A program made the position numbers and the translations under genes. Under the pieces are notes generated by a model that was not told the origin of the DNA, made no database searches, and saw nothing but the letters and a program-made list of their open reading frames with translations. DNA of 11,031 nucleotides from CBFGRU01 sp965651255 (GTDB lineage: Bacteria > Planctomycetota > Phycisphaerae > Phycisphaerales > SM1A02): NCBI GenBank assembly GCA_965651255.1, contig CBFGRU010000089.1, positions 1-11,031 of the forward strand, in the 5' to 3' direction. Positions 1-6,868 of the stretch are shown piece after piece. The stretch's first letter is position 1; each line of letters starts with the position of its first letter.

Positions 1-408
1 TCGCCGCCGAGCATGCTCGAGCGCGTGAAGAAGCTCGAAGCGAGCGGCGTGATTCGCGAGTACGTGGCGGTGCTCGACCCCGAGCCGCTGGACAAGGCGA
101 TCATGGCCATCGTGCACATCTCCATGCGCGAGCATTCCGCGAAGACGCTGCAGACGATGAAGGATCGGCTGAGCGCGCTCGAAGAAGTGCTCGCCATCTG
201 GTACTGCGCGGGTGATGAGGACTTCATTCTGAAGGTCGTCGTCAGCGACATGCGCGAGTACGAACGATTCATCAGCGGCAAGGTGGCAAACGTGCCGGGC
301 ATCGGCAAGATCAAGACGAGCTTCGTGCTTGATGCGGTGAAGGAGACGACGCGCCTTCCTCTGGAGCCGGACAGTTCGGGTGAAGATGGGGATGACGATG
401 CATCGTGA
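1..408 (+). CDS. Lrp/AsnC-family transcriptional regulator (5' end outside window)
   Basis: The reading frame is open from base 1, and residues upstream of the first ATG (position 13) already fit the family. The gene therefore starts before the window and 135 residues are visible. The fragment begins in the recognition-helix part of the winged helix-turn-helix (SPPSMLERVKKLEASGVI, then EYVAVLDP), matching the Lrp pattern in which a short HTH is followed by a GVI-x-Y/V-x-A-V-LDP linker. The rest is the RAM/AsnC ligand-binding domain: a beta-alpha-beta fold containing WYCAGDEDFILKVVV, the family's G-x-D/E-D-F/Y core, and the closing VPGIGKIKTSFVL. Members bind DNA as dimers or octamers and respond to amino acids or other small ligands; the target here is unknown. 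The tail after LPLEPD is unusually acidic (SSGEDGDDD). The family call is strong, the specific role is open. The gene converges on the ABC exporter operon, so it is not co-transcribed with it. Confidence 0.9.
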   Translation, partial: SPPSMLERVKKLEASGVIREYVAVLDPEPLDKAIMAIVHISMREHSAKTLQTMKDRLSALEEVLAIWYCAGDEDFILKVVVSDMREYERFISGKVANVPGIGKIKTSFVLDAVKETTRLPLEPDSSGEDGDDDAS

Positions 409-425
409 TGCGGGGTTGCATCATG
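404..425. terminator. Possible stem-loop between convergent genes
   Basis: Bases 404-411 pair with 418-425 in an 8-bp stem (one G-T wobble), with a GGGGTT loop. The hairpin overlaps the stop codon of the Lrp-family gene and lies in the 45-bp gap between two convergent genes, where a shared terminator would be expected. There is no T-tract on either side, so a classical intrinsic terminator is not supported. The call rests on position and pairing alone. Confidence 0.3.
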
Positions 426-453
426 TATCGGTCGGGTGAGCGGTCGTCGGCGG

Positions 454-2376
454 TCAGCGTGGGTCGAGATCACCGCCGCTCGAGAGGTGCAGGAACTGTT
501 CGTAGAGTTCGGCGTAGCGTCCGCCGCGCGCGAGGAGCGTTTCGTGGGTGCCGCGTTCGATGATGCGGCCGTGTTCCATCACCAGCACGAGGTCAGCGTG
601 TCGAATGGTGCTGAGGCGATGGGCGACGATGAAACTGGTGCGATCGCGAACGAGGCGTTCGATGGCGGTTTGAATCTTTGCCTCAGTAACGGTATCGACG
701 GCGCTGGTTGCTTCATCGAGGAGGAGCAGCCGAGGCCGGGCGAGCATGGCCCGCGCGAAGCAGATGATCTGCCGCTGGCCGAGGGAGAGATTCTCACCGC
801 GCTCGCCGACTTCTGAATCAAGGCCGCGCGGGAACGAGTGAATCGTTTCGAGGCAGCCAAGATATTCGCAGATGCGCAGAATCTCGGCATCATCGGCCTC
901 GGGTCGGGCGAAGCGGATGTTGTCGCGCACCGTACCGGTGAAGAGGAAATTGTGTTGCTGCACCATTGCCATCTGCTCGTGCAGATCGGCGGAGGCAATG
1001 TCGCGCATGGACACACCGTCGATGAAGATGTCGCCCGCGGTCTGTTCGTAGAACTTCGCGAGCAGGGAGATGATCGTCGTCTTGCCTGCGCCGGTGTGGC
1101 CGACGATCGCGATGGACTGCCCCGGCTCGACGGTAAACGTGCAGTCGCTGAGGACGGGTCGATCCTTCACGTAGCCGAAGGCGACATCGCGAAACTCGAT
1201 GCGCATGCCATCGTCGCGGCGCGGGAGCGGAGTCGGCTGGGCTGGCTCGCGAATCGTCGGGGGTGTATCGAGCAACTGGAAGATGCGCTCGCCGCCGGCC
1301 ATCGCCTGGAGTGTGAGGTTGTACATCTCGCCAAGCACGGTGATCGGCTGGAAGAATGCGCGGGTCATCAGCATCACGCCGATGAGGGCGCCGAGGGTCA
1401 TCAGCCCCTGCTCGACGCGCCATCCGCCGACGATGAGCGCAATGACGATGAACACCTGCCCGGCGAAATCGAGCGTCGGCACATACAACCCCTGCGCGCG
1501 GGCCTCGCGCAGGTGATTTGCGCGGTGCTGCATGTTCAGGCCGTGGAAAATCTCGGCGTTGCGATCCTCGCGCACGAACGCCTGCGTAATGCGCATGCCC
1601 GCGATCGATTCCGCCAGGTTTGCGGTGAGTCGGCTGTAGCTCGCGCGCACTGCGCGATGGGCGATCGACAGGCGATTGCGGAAGTACCAGTTCAGACCGT
1701 ACACCAGCGGCGCAATACCCAGCAGGATCGCCAGCAGCACTACATCCCACAGCGCGATCGCGATGACGGCGTACACCATCTGCAGGACCGCAATAACCAG
1801 CCGGGGAATGACCTGGCTGACCGCGCCGCGCACCTGTTCGATATCTCCTCCGCCGCGCGCGATAATCCAGCCGACTTTCGTCCGGTCGAAGTAGTCCATC
1901 CCCAGCCGCTGCAAGTGGTGAAACATGCGGCTGCGCAGGTCGTGGGCAACACGCTCGGCCATCAGCGCCACCGCGAGGAAGCGGAAGCGCATCACCACCA
2001 CCCACATCAGCCCGAGCGCTGCGACCCCGCCTGCGCCGAGCCAGAGGCCGGTCGATGCACTCACGCCGAAGCGGGCGGCGAACTCCTCTGGTTTCTCAAT
2101 CGGCCACGCGATGACCAGCCCCGCCAGGTGCGGCAGTGCGCCGTTGAGCAGCGCAATCAGAATTGCGAGCATCATGATGATGATGAACAGCCCGCGGTAC
2201 CGCCACATGTGTCGAATCAGCCGACGGGAGATTTCCCAGTCCAGGGGCTTCACACGCTGGCCGGTGTGGTCGGCGGCGCTCGCGATGGCCAGCACCTCCT
2301 CCGGTGCGTGCGCTGCTGTCGCCGCAGTGGGCCGACGATCGGATTGGCGGTGGTCTTTCTTCATCACCATCATCAC
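454..2376 (-). CDS. ABC exporter half-transporter, catalytic-Glu subunit of a likely heterodimer
   Basis: This is a fused permease-ATPase of about 640 residues, normal for a type IV (MsbA/MdlB-like) ABC exporter. After a roughly 55-residue polar N-terminus, membrane segments fall near residues 62-92, 112-140, 188-228 and 300-345. The nucleotide-binding domain starts near 390 with A-loop Y402, Walker A GHTGAGKT (426-433), Q-loop Q473/Q474, Walker B ending in D554-E555, D-loop SAVD (558-561) and switch H586. The catalytic Glu is intact, but the ABC signature reads LSLGQ (530-534) instead of LSGGQ. The partner gene immediately upstream has the opposite defect, so the two probably form one exporter with a single fully active ATP site. 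Substrate cannot be read from the sequence; lipids, drugs and peptides are all possible. The start is ambiguous: GTG 2376, ATG 2373, ATG 2370 and ATG 2364 are stacked, with only a weak CGGAG about 12 bases before the GTG. The gene follows its partner by 6 bp, so translational coupling is likely. Confidence 0.93.
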   Translation of the reverse strand: MMMVMKKDHRQSDRRPTAATAAHAPEEVLAIASAADHTGQRVKPLDWEISRRLIRHMWRYRGLFIIIMMLAILIALLNGALPHLAGLVIAWPIEKPEEFAARFGVSASTGLWLGAGGVAALGLMWVVVMRFRFLAVALMAERVAHDLRSRMFHHLQRLGMDYFDRTKVGWIIARGGGDIEQVRGAVSQVIPRLVIAVLQMVYAVIAIALWDVVLLAILLGIAPLVYGLNWYFRNRLSIAHRAVRASYSRLTANLAESIAGMRITQAFVREDRNAEIFHGLNMQHRANHLREARAQGLYVPTLDFAGQVFIVIALIVGGWRVEQGLMTLGALIGVMLMTRAFFQPITVLGEMYNLTLQAMAGGERIFQLLDTPPTIREPAQPTPLPRRDDGMRIEFRDVAFGYVKDRPVLSDCTFTVEPGQSIAIVGHTGAGKTTIISLLAKFYEQTAGDIFIDGVSMRDIASADLHEQMAMVQQHNFLFTGTVRDNIRFARPEADDAEILRICEYLGCLETIHSFPRGLDSEVGERGENLSLGQRQIICFARAMLARPRLLLLDEATSAVDTVTEAKIQTAIERLVRDRTSFIVAHRLSTIRHADLVLVMEHGRIIERGTHETLLARGGRYAELYEQFLHLSSGGDLDPR

Positions 2377-2382
2377 GTTCGC

Positions 2383-4296
2383 TCAGCGCTCCGCCGCCCC
2401 TCCCTGCTCTTCATTCATTTCATGGGCGAGTTGAATCATCGCCGCTTCGCGGTAATGACCATCCGTTTCCATCAGCGCCTCGTGCGTTCCCTGGGCGACG
2501 ATGCGCCCCTGTTCAATCACCACCACGCGGTCGGCCCGGCGCAACGTGCTCAGCCGGTGCGCAATGATCAGCCGCGTCTGCGTGCGCCCGGTCGCATCCA
2601 GCGCGGCCTGAATGCGCGCTTCGGTCGTCGCATCCACCGCGCTCATCGCATCATCGAGCAGCAGAATCGCCGGATCAATCAGCACCGCCCGCGCGAGTGA
2701 GATTCGCTGACGCTCACCGCCGGAAAGTGTGACCCCGCGCTCACCGATCACCGTGTCGTACCCTTCCGGCAGCCGCGCGATGAAGCCCGATGCATCCGCA
2801 AGCGTGGTACTTGCGCGAATCTTCTCCATCGGCGCATCGGCGTGACCGAACGCGACGTTCATCGCGATCGTGTTCGAGAACAGGAACGGATCCTGAAACA
2901 CGAATCCGGTCGCCCGCCGCAGTGTTGCCAGGTCTCGTTCGCGCACATCGATCCCATCCACCAGCACCTGCCCCTGGGTCGGGTCGTAAAACCGCGCCAC
3001 CAGTTGCAACAGCGTCGTCTTGCCCGAACCGGTCGGCCCGACGATGGCGATGGTCTCCCCCGGCTCAACGATGAGGTTGATCTCGCGCAGCACCGGTTCC
3101 TCCGGTGTGTAAGCGAAGGAGACATTGCGGAACTCGATGCGGCCGCGCACCTCTCCGCGATCAAACGGCCTCGGCGCGCGCGGCGAGGCGATCGCCGGCT
3201 CGGTGTCGAGAATCTCGAACACCCGTTCTGCGCCGGTCAATGCTTCGGGCATCTGCCCCGCGACGCGGATGATCGACTCGGTCTGCGCCGCCAGCGAGCG
3301 CAGCAGGCCGAAGAAGATCCACACGGTGCCCAGCGCGATGCCCCCTTCCGCCGGCCCCAGGTGCACGAGGTACCCACCGTAGCCCAGCAGCGCCGCGACG
3401 CTGAGCCAGCCCGTTCCCATGATCCACGGCAGATGATTGCCCATCATCCGCCAGATGTCGTAGCGTTGATCGCGGGCTTCCTCGCTGCGCCGATCGAACC
3501 GGTCGATCTCCTGCTGCTCGCGGCCGAAGGCGCGAATCACGCGCATGCCCTGAACCGCTTCGCTTAGTTTCTTGATCAGATCATCCAGCAACTCCCGCTG
3601 AATCTTGAAGAGCGGCCGCACGACCTTTGCGTAGCGCGCCATGACGATGATCTGAATCACCACGAACGCCAGCGAGATCAGGGTCAGCCGCGCATTCAGC
3701 GCCAGCATCGTGACGACATACAGAATGAACGTCGCTCCGCTCGTGATCGCCCGGATCAAGACCCCCTGGATGAACGCCCGAATCGACTGCACATCGCTGG
3801 TGACGCGGTTGATGATCGTGCCCGAATCGTGCGTGTCGTAGTAACTGAACGAAAGCATCTGCAACCGTTCGTAGACCCGGTCGCGCAGGTCCACCACGAT
3901 CGCTTGCGCGAGCAGTTCATCCGTCCACCGCGTCAGGTAGTACCCCGCCGCCCGCAGCACGCTGAAGAGCAGCACCGCCAGCGCCGCGTACAACAGCATC
4001 GTCATGAAGGGCGTGGCCGCCGCCGGCTCCAGCCCGAAGGGCCACTTCGGCGGCGGAGCCGTCTCGTTCACCTGCTGCCGTAGCACATCGATCGCCAGAC
4101 CCGAAGAAAACAGTTCGGCGATGACCATGACCTCCATCGCCACGGTCACCAGCAGCGCCACCGCCAGCCGGCCCTGATGTTCAAAACCAAGCAACAGCAG
4201 CCGCCAGATGAGGCGGGCAGTGGACTTTTCACCGCCATCGCTCGGTCGTGGTGCTTGACTCGCCGCGGAGGTTGCGCGTTCTCTCTCGGGCATCAT
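2383..4296 (-). CDS. ABC exporter half-transporter, degenerate-site subunit of a likely heterodimer
   Basis: This 637-residue permease-ATPase fusion is the first of two adjacent ABC exporter genes. Membrane segments lie near residues 44-70, 97-121, 180-222 and 288-335. The ATPase domain has A-loop Y396, Walker A GPTGSGKT (420-427), Q-loop Q468, a canonical signature LSGGERQ (524-530), Walker B ILLLDD (544-549), D-loop SAVD (552-555) and H-loop H580. The residue after the Walker B Asp is D549, not the catalytic Glu. In characterised heterodimeric exporters such as TM287/288 and BmrC/BmrD, this substitution marks the subunit that contributes Walker A/B to the degenerate site. The canonical signature here would complete the active site formed with the downstream partner's E555. 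The start at ATG 4296 (ATG 4293 is an alternative) has no Shine-Dalgarno sequence, but a TATCAT box lies 10 bases upstream. The transported substrate is unknown. Confidence 0.94.
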   Translation of the reverse strand: MMPERERATSAASQAPRPSDGGEKSTARLIWRLLLLGFEHQGRLAVALLVTVAMEVMVIAELFSSGLAIDVLRQQVNETAPPPKWPFGLEPAAATPFMTMLLYAALAVLLFSVLRAAGYYLTRWTDELLAQAIVVDLRDRVYERLQMLSFSYYDTHDSGTIINRVTSDVQSIRAFIQGVLIRAITSGATFILYVVTMLALNARLTLISLAFVVIQIIVMARYAKVVRPLFKIQRELLDDLIKKLSEAVQGMRVIRAFGREQQEIDRFDRRSEEARDQRYDIWRMMGNHLPWIMGTGWLSVAALLGYGGYLVHLGPAEGGIALGTVWIFFGLLRSLAAQTESIIRVAGQMPEALTGAERVFEILDTEPAIASPRAPRPFDRGEVRGRIEFRNVSFAYTPEEPVLREINLIVEPGETIAIVGPTGSGKTTLLQLVARFYDPTQGQVLVDGIDVRERDLATLRRATGFVFQDPFLFSNTIAMNVAFGHADAPMEKIRASTTLADASGFIARLPEGYDTVIGERGVTLSGGERQRISLARAVLIDPAILLLDDAMSAVDATTEARIQAALDATGRTQTRLIIAHRLSTLRRADRVVVIEQGRIVAQGTHEALMETDGHYREAAMIQLAHEMNEEQGGAAER

Positions 4297-4306
4297 GAAC
4301 GCGACG

Positions 4307-4312
4307 ATGATA
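4307..4312 (-). promoter_or_regulatory. Candidate -10 element for the ABC exporter operon
   Basis: On the minus strand the hexamer is TATCAT, matching the bacterial consensus TATAAT at five of six positions. It ends 10 bases before the ATG at 4296, so transcription would begin within a few bases of the start codon. No convincing -35 box is visible 16-18 bases upstream. It lies in the 60-bp gap behind the small uncharacterised gene, which suggests the exporter genes can be transcribed on their own. Confidence 0.4.
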
Positions 4313-4356
4313 GGGCAACGCCTCGCGTCGGGATCGACCGCCCGGCCGCGGGGACC

Positions 4357-4746
4357 TTACTGATGGCGATGCGGCTCACTTTGGAGGGTTGCCGCTTGTT
4401 CGAGCGCGCGGTGGGCATCGGTGATGAGCAGTTCGACCTCCTGGGGCAACGCAGCGGATTGGTCTTGCTCCTGCCAGATCGCGCGCAGTTCCCCTTCGCT
4501 GCGCTGAATGAGGATGGCTGCCTTGTCGCGGGCGATGGGGTGCTCGATGAGGGGCAGATGTTCGAGGTCGGCAAGGGCGAAGGTAACGGCCTGCAGATTG
4601 ATGATCGGCGCGACGCTCGCCTTCCAGCGGGCGGATTCCGGATCGTCGGCGGGCAGGGCGACCGATGCCTGAGCGAACTCGATCCACCGACCGAGCAGCG
4701 CCGTCCAGGTCAGGGCTTCGGGGTTGAGCGGTGCGGGCGTGGTCAT
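4357..4746 (-). CDS. Small uncharacterised helical protein
   Basis: This is a protein of 129 residues from the chosen ATG at 4746; an in-frame ATG at 4755 would add three residues. I do not recognise a named family. The composition is that of a soluble cytoplasmic alpha-helical protein: many Ala, Leu and Glu, no cysteine, no signal peptide and no membrane segment. Visible landmarks, numbered from 4746, are an N-terminal WTALLGRWIEFAQA segment (about residues 14-27), a proline-bounded linker VALPADDPESARW, a central helix with INLQAVTFALADLEHL (about 49-64), and a C-terminal helix ELLITDAHRALEQA. The later start is preferred because a TATCAA box lies exactly 12 bases before ATG 4746, the same spacing as at the divergent purF-like gene; no Shine-Dalgarno sequence precedes either ATG. 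Coding on this strand is supported by ordinary protein composition and by the clean fit between its neighbours. It may be co-transcribed with the ABC genes, 60 bp downstream. Function is unknown. Confidence 0.75.
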   Translation of the reverse strand: MTTPAPLNPEALTWTALLGRWIEFAQASVALPADDPESARWKASVAPIINLQAVTFALADLEHLPLIEHPIARDKAAILIQRSEGELRAIWQEQDQSAALPQEVELLITDAHRALEQAATLQSEPHRHQ

Positions 4747-4855
4747 ACTCATCATGCATTGATAGGCAGGTGGTTGATGCGGAAGCGCTGCGGGATGATC
4801 GAGTGTGTTTGTTTCCGCCAGCGAGATGTTCGCGGGCTAGAATGCGCGCTCCAAC
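4747..4855. promoter_or_regulatory. Divergent promoter region between the small gene and the purF-like gene
   Basis: These 109 bases must drive two divergent genes. The plus strand carries TAGAAT at 4838-4843, 12 bases before the purF-like ATG. The minus strand carries TATCAA at 4764-4759, 12 bases before ATG 4746. No good -35 match is visible for either box. An inverted repeat, GCGGAA at 4779-4784 and TTCCGC at 4813-4818 (28 bases apart), lies between the two boxes and could be a regulator site, though 6-bp arms may be chance. No Shine-Dalgarno sequence precedes either gene. Confidence 0.45.
4838..4843 (+). promoter_or_regulatory. Candidate -10 element of the purF-like gene
   Basis: TAGAAT matches the TATAAT consensus at five of six positions and ends 12 bases before the ATG. 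Transcription starting about 7 bases after it would leave a leader of only about 5 bases, and no Shine-Dalgarno sequence is present in the 25 bases before the ATG. This suggests a nearly leaderless mRNA. Confidence 0.45.
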
Positions 4856-6775
4856 ATGAGCGATGCGATTCATCACGAGTGCGGCCTGGCGGTCCTTCGG
4901 CTCCGGAAGCCGCTGAGCTACTACACGGAACGGTATGGCGACCCGGGTTGGGGGTTGCGTCGACTCTATCTGCTGATGGAGAAGCAGCGGAATCGGGGGC
5001 AGGACGGGGCGGGCATCGCCGTGGTGAAGTTCGACATGCCCGAGGGCGACCCGTACCTCGTGCGCTGTCGCTCGGCCGGCCGCAACCCGATCGACAGCGT
5101 GTTTCGTGTGGCGATGGAAGGCATCGGCGCGGTGCAGCGGAAGGTCGAGCGGGGCAAGTTCGACGAGATCAAAGCCAAGCGCAAGATGGAACATCTTGGT
5201 GAGCTGTACCTGGGTCATCTGCGGTACGGCACGCACGCGGGGCATTCCAAGAGCAACTGCCACCCGTTCGTGCGTCGAAACAACGTGCCCAGCCGAAACC
5301 TCGCGATCGCGGGGAACTTCAACATGACGAACTCGCGCGAGCTGTTCGAGAAGCTGGTGGAGTTCGGATTGCACCCGGTCGGTGACAGCGACACGCAGGT
5401 GATTATGGAGAAGATCGGGTACAACCTCGATCTGGAGCACGATCTGCTGCGCGCGACGATGGGACCGGGGTCGTTGCAGAACCTGGAAGGAACGCCGCTG
5501 GCCGAGGCGATCTCGAACGATCTGGACCTTTCGCGCGTGCTGCGCAAGGCCGCGAAACACTGGGATGGCGGCTACGTCTTCGGCGGGCTGGTGGGCAACG
5601 GCGATGCGTTCATCTGTCGCGATCCGGCGGGAATTCGCCCTGCCTTCTATTACGTCGATGATGAAGTGCTCGCGATGGCCAGCGAACGGGCCGCACTGGT
5701 AACGGTGTTCGACCTGAACCCGGATGCGGTGCAGGCGGTGACGCCGGGGCATGTGTTGATCATCAAGAAATCAGGCGAGATTGACGAAGTGGCCTTTGTC
5801 GATGAGTTGCCGGTTCGTCAGTGCACGTTCGAGCGAATCTACTTTTCGCGCGGCAACGATCGTGACATCTATCGAGAGCGCAAGGAACTGGGGAAGCAGC
5901 TCGCGCCGCGCGTGTACGATGCGCTCGGGGGTGAGATCGAGAACGCGGTATTCAGTTTCATTCCGAACACGGCCGAAAGCGCGTACATGGGCCTGGTGGA
6001 AGAACTGGAGCGCATCACCCGCGAACACGCGGCGGAGGAACTCTGGAAGAAGATTCAGGCCGGCTCGGTCGAACGCAGCGACCTCAATCGGCTGCTGAAC
6101 GGCCACCCGCGGCTCGAAAAGGCAGCGCACAAGGATCAGAAGCTGCGCACGTTCATCACCCGCGATGACGGCCGCGGCGATATCGTCAGTCACGTGTACG
6201 ACATCACACCCGATGTGGTGCACCCGGGCGATACGCTTGTGGTGCTGGACGATTCGATCGTGCGCGGAACGACGCTGCGAGATTCGATCGTGACCATGCT
6301 CAGCCGGTTGAACCCATCTCGAATCATCATCGTTTCGAGTGCGCCGCCGATCAAATACCCCGACTGCTACGGCATCGACATGAGTCAACTGGGCCGATTC
6401 ATCGCATTCGAGGCGGCGATTTCGATGTTGCGCGAACGCGAGATGGAGTCCGTGATCGAGGAAGTGGAGCACCTCTGCCGCGAGCAGCAGAATCGCCCGC
6501 CGGAACAGATGAAGAACCATGTGTCGAAGATCTATGAACCATTCTCGCTGGATGAGATCAGCCAGAAGGTCGCATCACTGATTCGCTCACCACAACTGGC
6601 GTGGAAGGGCCGACTTGATCTGATCTATCAGTCGGTCGATGGTCTGCGTGCATCGATGCCTGATCACACGGGCGACTGGTACTTTACGGGCAATTATCCG
6701 ACGCCCGGCGGTCTGCGGGTGCTGAACACCGCCTACCTGAACTGGCGTCGGAATGACGACAGCCGCGCGTATTGA
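4856..6775 (+). CDS. purF: Long-form amidophosphoribosyltransferase (PurF-like)
   Basis: PurF makes 5-phosphoribosylamine from PRPP and glutamine, the first committed step of purine synthesis. The N-terminal Ntn-hydrolase glutaminase domain is clear. C9 of HHECG would become the N-terminal nucleophile after removal of an 8-residue propeptide, as in B. subtilis PurF. It is followed by RNRGQDGAG (45-53), GHLRYGTHAG (120-129), AGNFNMTN (152-159), DSDTQVI (177-183) and CRDPAGIRP (254-262). The phosphoribosyltransferase domain has CTFERIYFSR (323-332), the PRPP motif VVLDDSIVRGTT (462-473) and PPIKYPDCYGIDM (497-509). At 639 residues it is well over the usual 470-510. The extra length lies between the glutaminase motifs, around 380-440, and in a C-terminal extension after about 525. 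The usual PVPDSG motif is replaced by IPNTAES (369-375), and the CxxCFTGxYP of iron-sulfur PurFs reads DWYFTGNYP. Related long proteins annotated as PurF occur in Bacteroidetes, from memory. It may be the pathway enzyme or a divergent paralogue. Confidence 0.88.
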   Translation: MSDAIHHECGLAVLRLRKPLSYYTERYGDPGWGLRRLYLLMEKQRNRGQDGAGIAVVKFDMPEGDPYLVRCRSAGRNPIDSVFRVAMEGIGAVQRKVERGKFDEIKAKRKMEHLGELYLGHLRYGTHAGHSKSNCHPFVRRNNVPSRNLAIAGNFNMTNSRELFEKLVEFGLHPVGDSDTQVIMEKIGYNLDLEHDLLRATMGPGSLQNLEGTPLAEAISNDLDLSRVLRKAAKHWDGGYVFGGLVGNGDAFICRDPAGIRPAFYYVDDEVLAMASERAALVTVFDLNPDAVQAVTPGHVLIIKKSGEIDEVAFVDELPVRQCTFERIYFSRGNDRDIYRERKELGKQLAPRVYDALGGEIENAVFSFIPNTAESAYMGLVEELERITREHAAEELWKKIQAGSVERSDLNRLLNGHPRLEKAAHKDQKLRTFITRDDGRGDIVSHVYDITPDVVHPGDTLVVLDDSIVRGTTLRDSIVTMLSRLNPSRIIIVSSAPPIKYPDCYGIDMSQLGRFIAFEAAISMLREREMESVIEEVEHLCREQQNRPPEQMKNHVSKIYEPFSLDEISQKVASLIRSPQLAWKGRLDLIYQSVDGLRASMPDHTGDWYFTGNYPTPGGLRVLNTAYLNWRRNDDSRAY

Positions 6776-6853
6776 AGTACGACTGCGCAGCGGGTTTCGG
6801 TCGGATGATGACCGCTCCGTTTGACCGCACCGACTGTCAACCAACTCGTTCCT

Positions 6854-6859
6854 GGAGAG
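6854..6859 (+). promoter_or_regulatory. Shine-Dalgarno site that fixes the CNNM start
   Basis: GGAGAG lies 9 bases before the ATG at 6869. The frame is open further upstream to a TTG at 6821, but that codon has no ribosome-binding site, and the 16 residues it would add are polar and sit ahead of a typical first membrane helix. The ATG at 6869 is therefore preferred. Confidence 0.75.
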
Positions 6860-6868
6860 ACCGCCGGC

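Noticed and set aside
838..2700. A 620-codon open frame on the plus strand, antisense to both ABC exporter genes.
   Set aside because: Its product is dominated by His, Arg, Asp, Gln and Ala with no hydrophobic core or recognisable domain. It crosses the junction of two certain ABC genes on the other strand. Long antisense frames are expected opposite GC-rich coding sequence.
4177..5202. A 341-codon plus-strand frame running from within the ABC gene into the purF-like gene.
   Set aside because: It overlaps three better-supported genes in other frames, has no recognisable motif, and reads through the divergent promoter region.
4376..5752. A 458-codon minus-strand frame covering the small gene and the first half of the purF-like gene.
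   Set aside because: It is antisense to the clear glutaminase motifs of the PurF-like protein, and its composition (Arg, His, Gln rich) is that of a shadow frame.
5771..6520. A 249-codon minus-strand frame inside the purF-like gene.
   Set aside because: It lies wholly opposite the phosphoribosyltransferase domain, which has clear PRPP motifs on the plus strand, and it shows no domain of its own.
6821..6868. A TTG start that would extend the CNNM protein by 16 residues.
   Set aside because: The ATG at 6869 has a GGAGAG ribosome-binding site at the right distance and begins directly with the first membrane helix.
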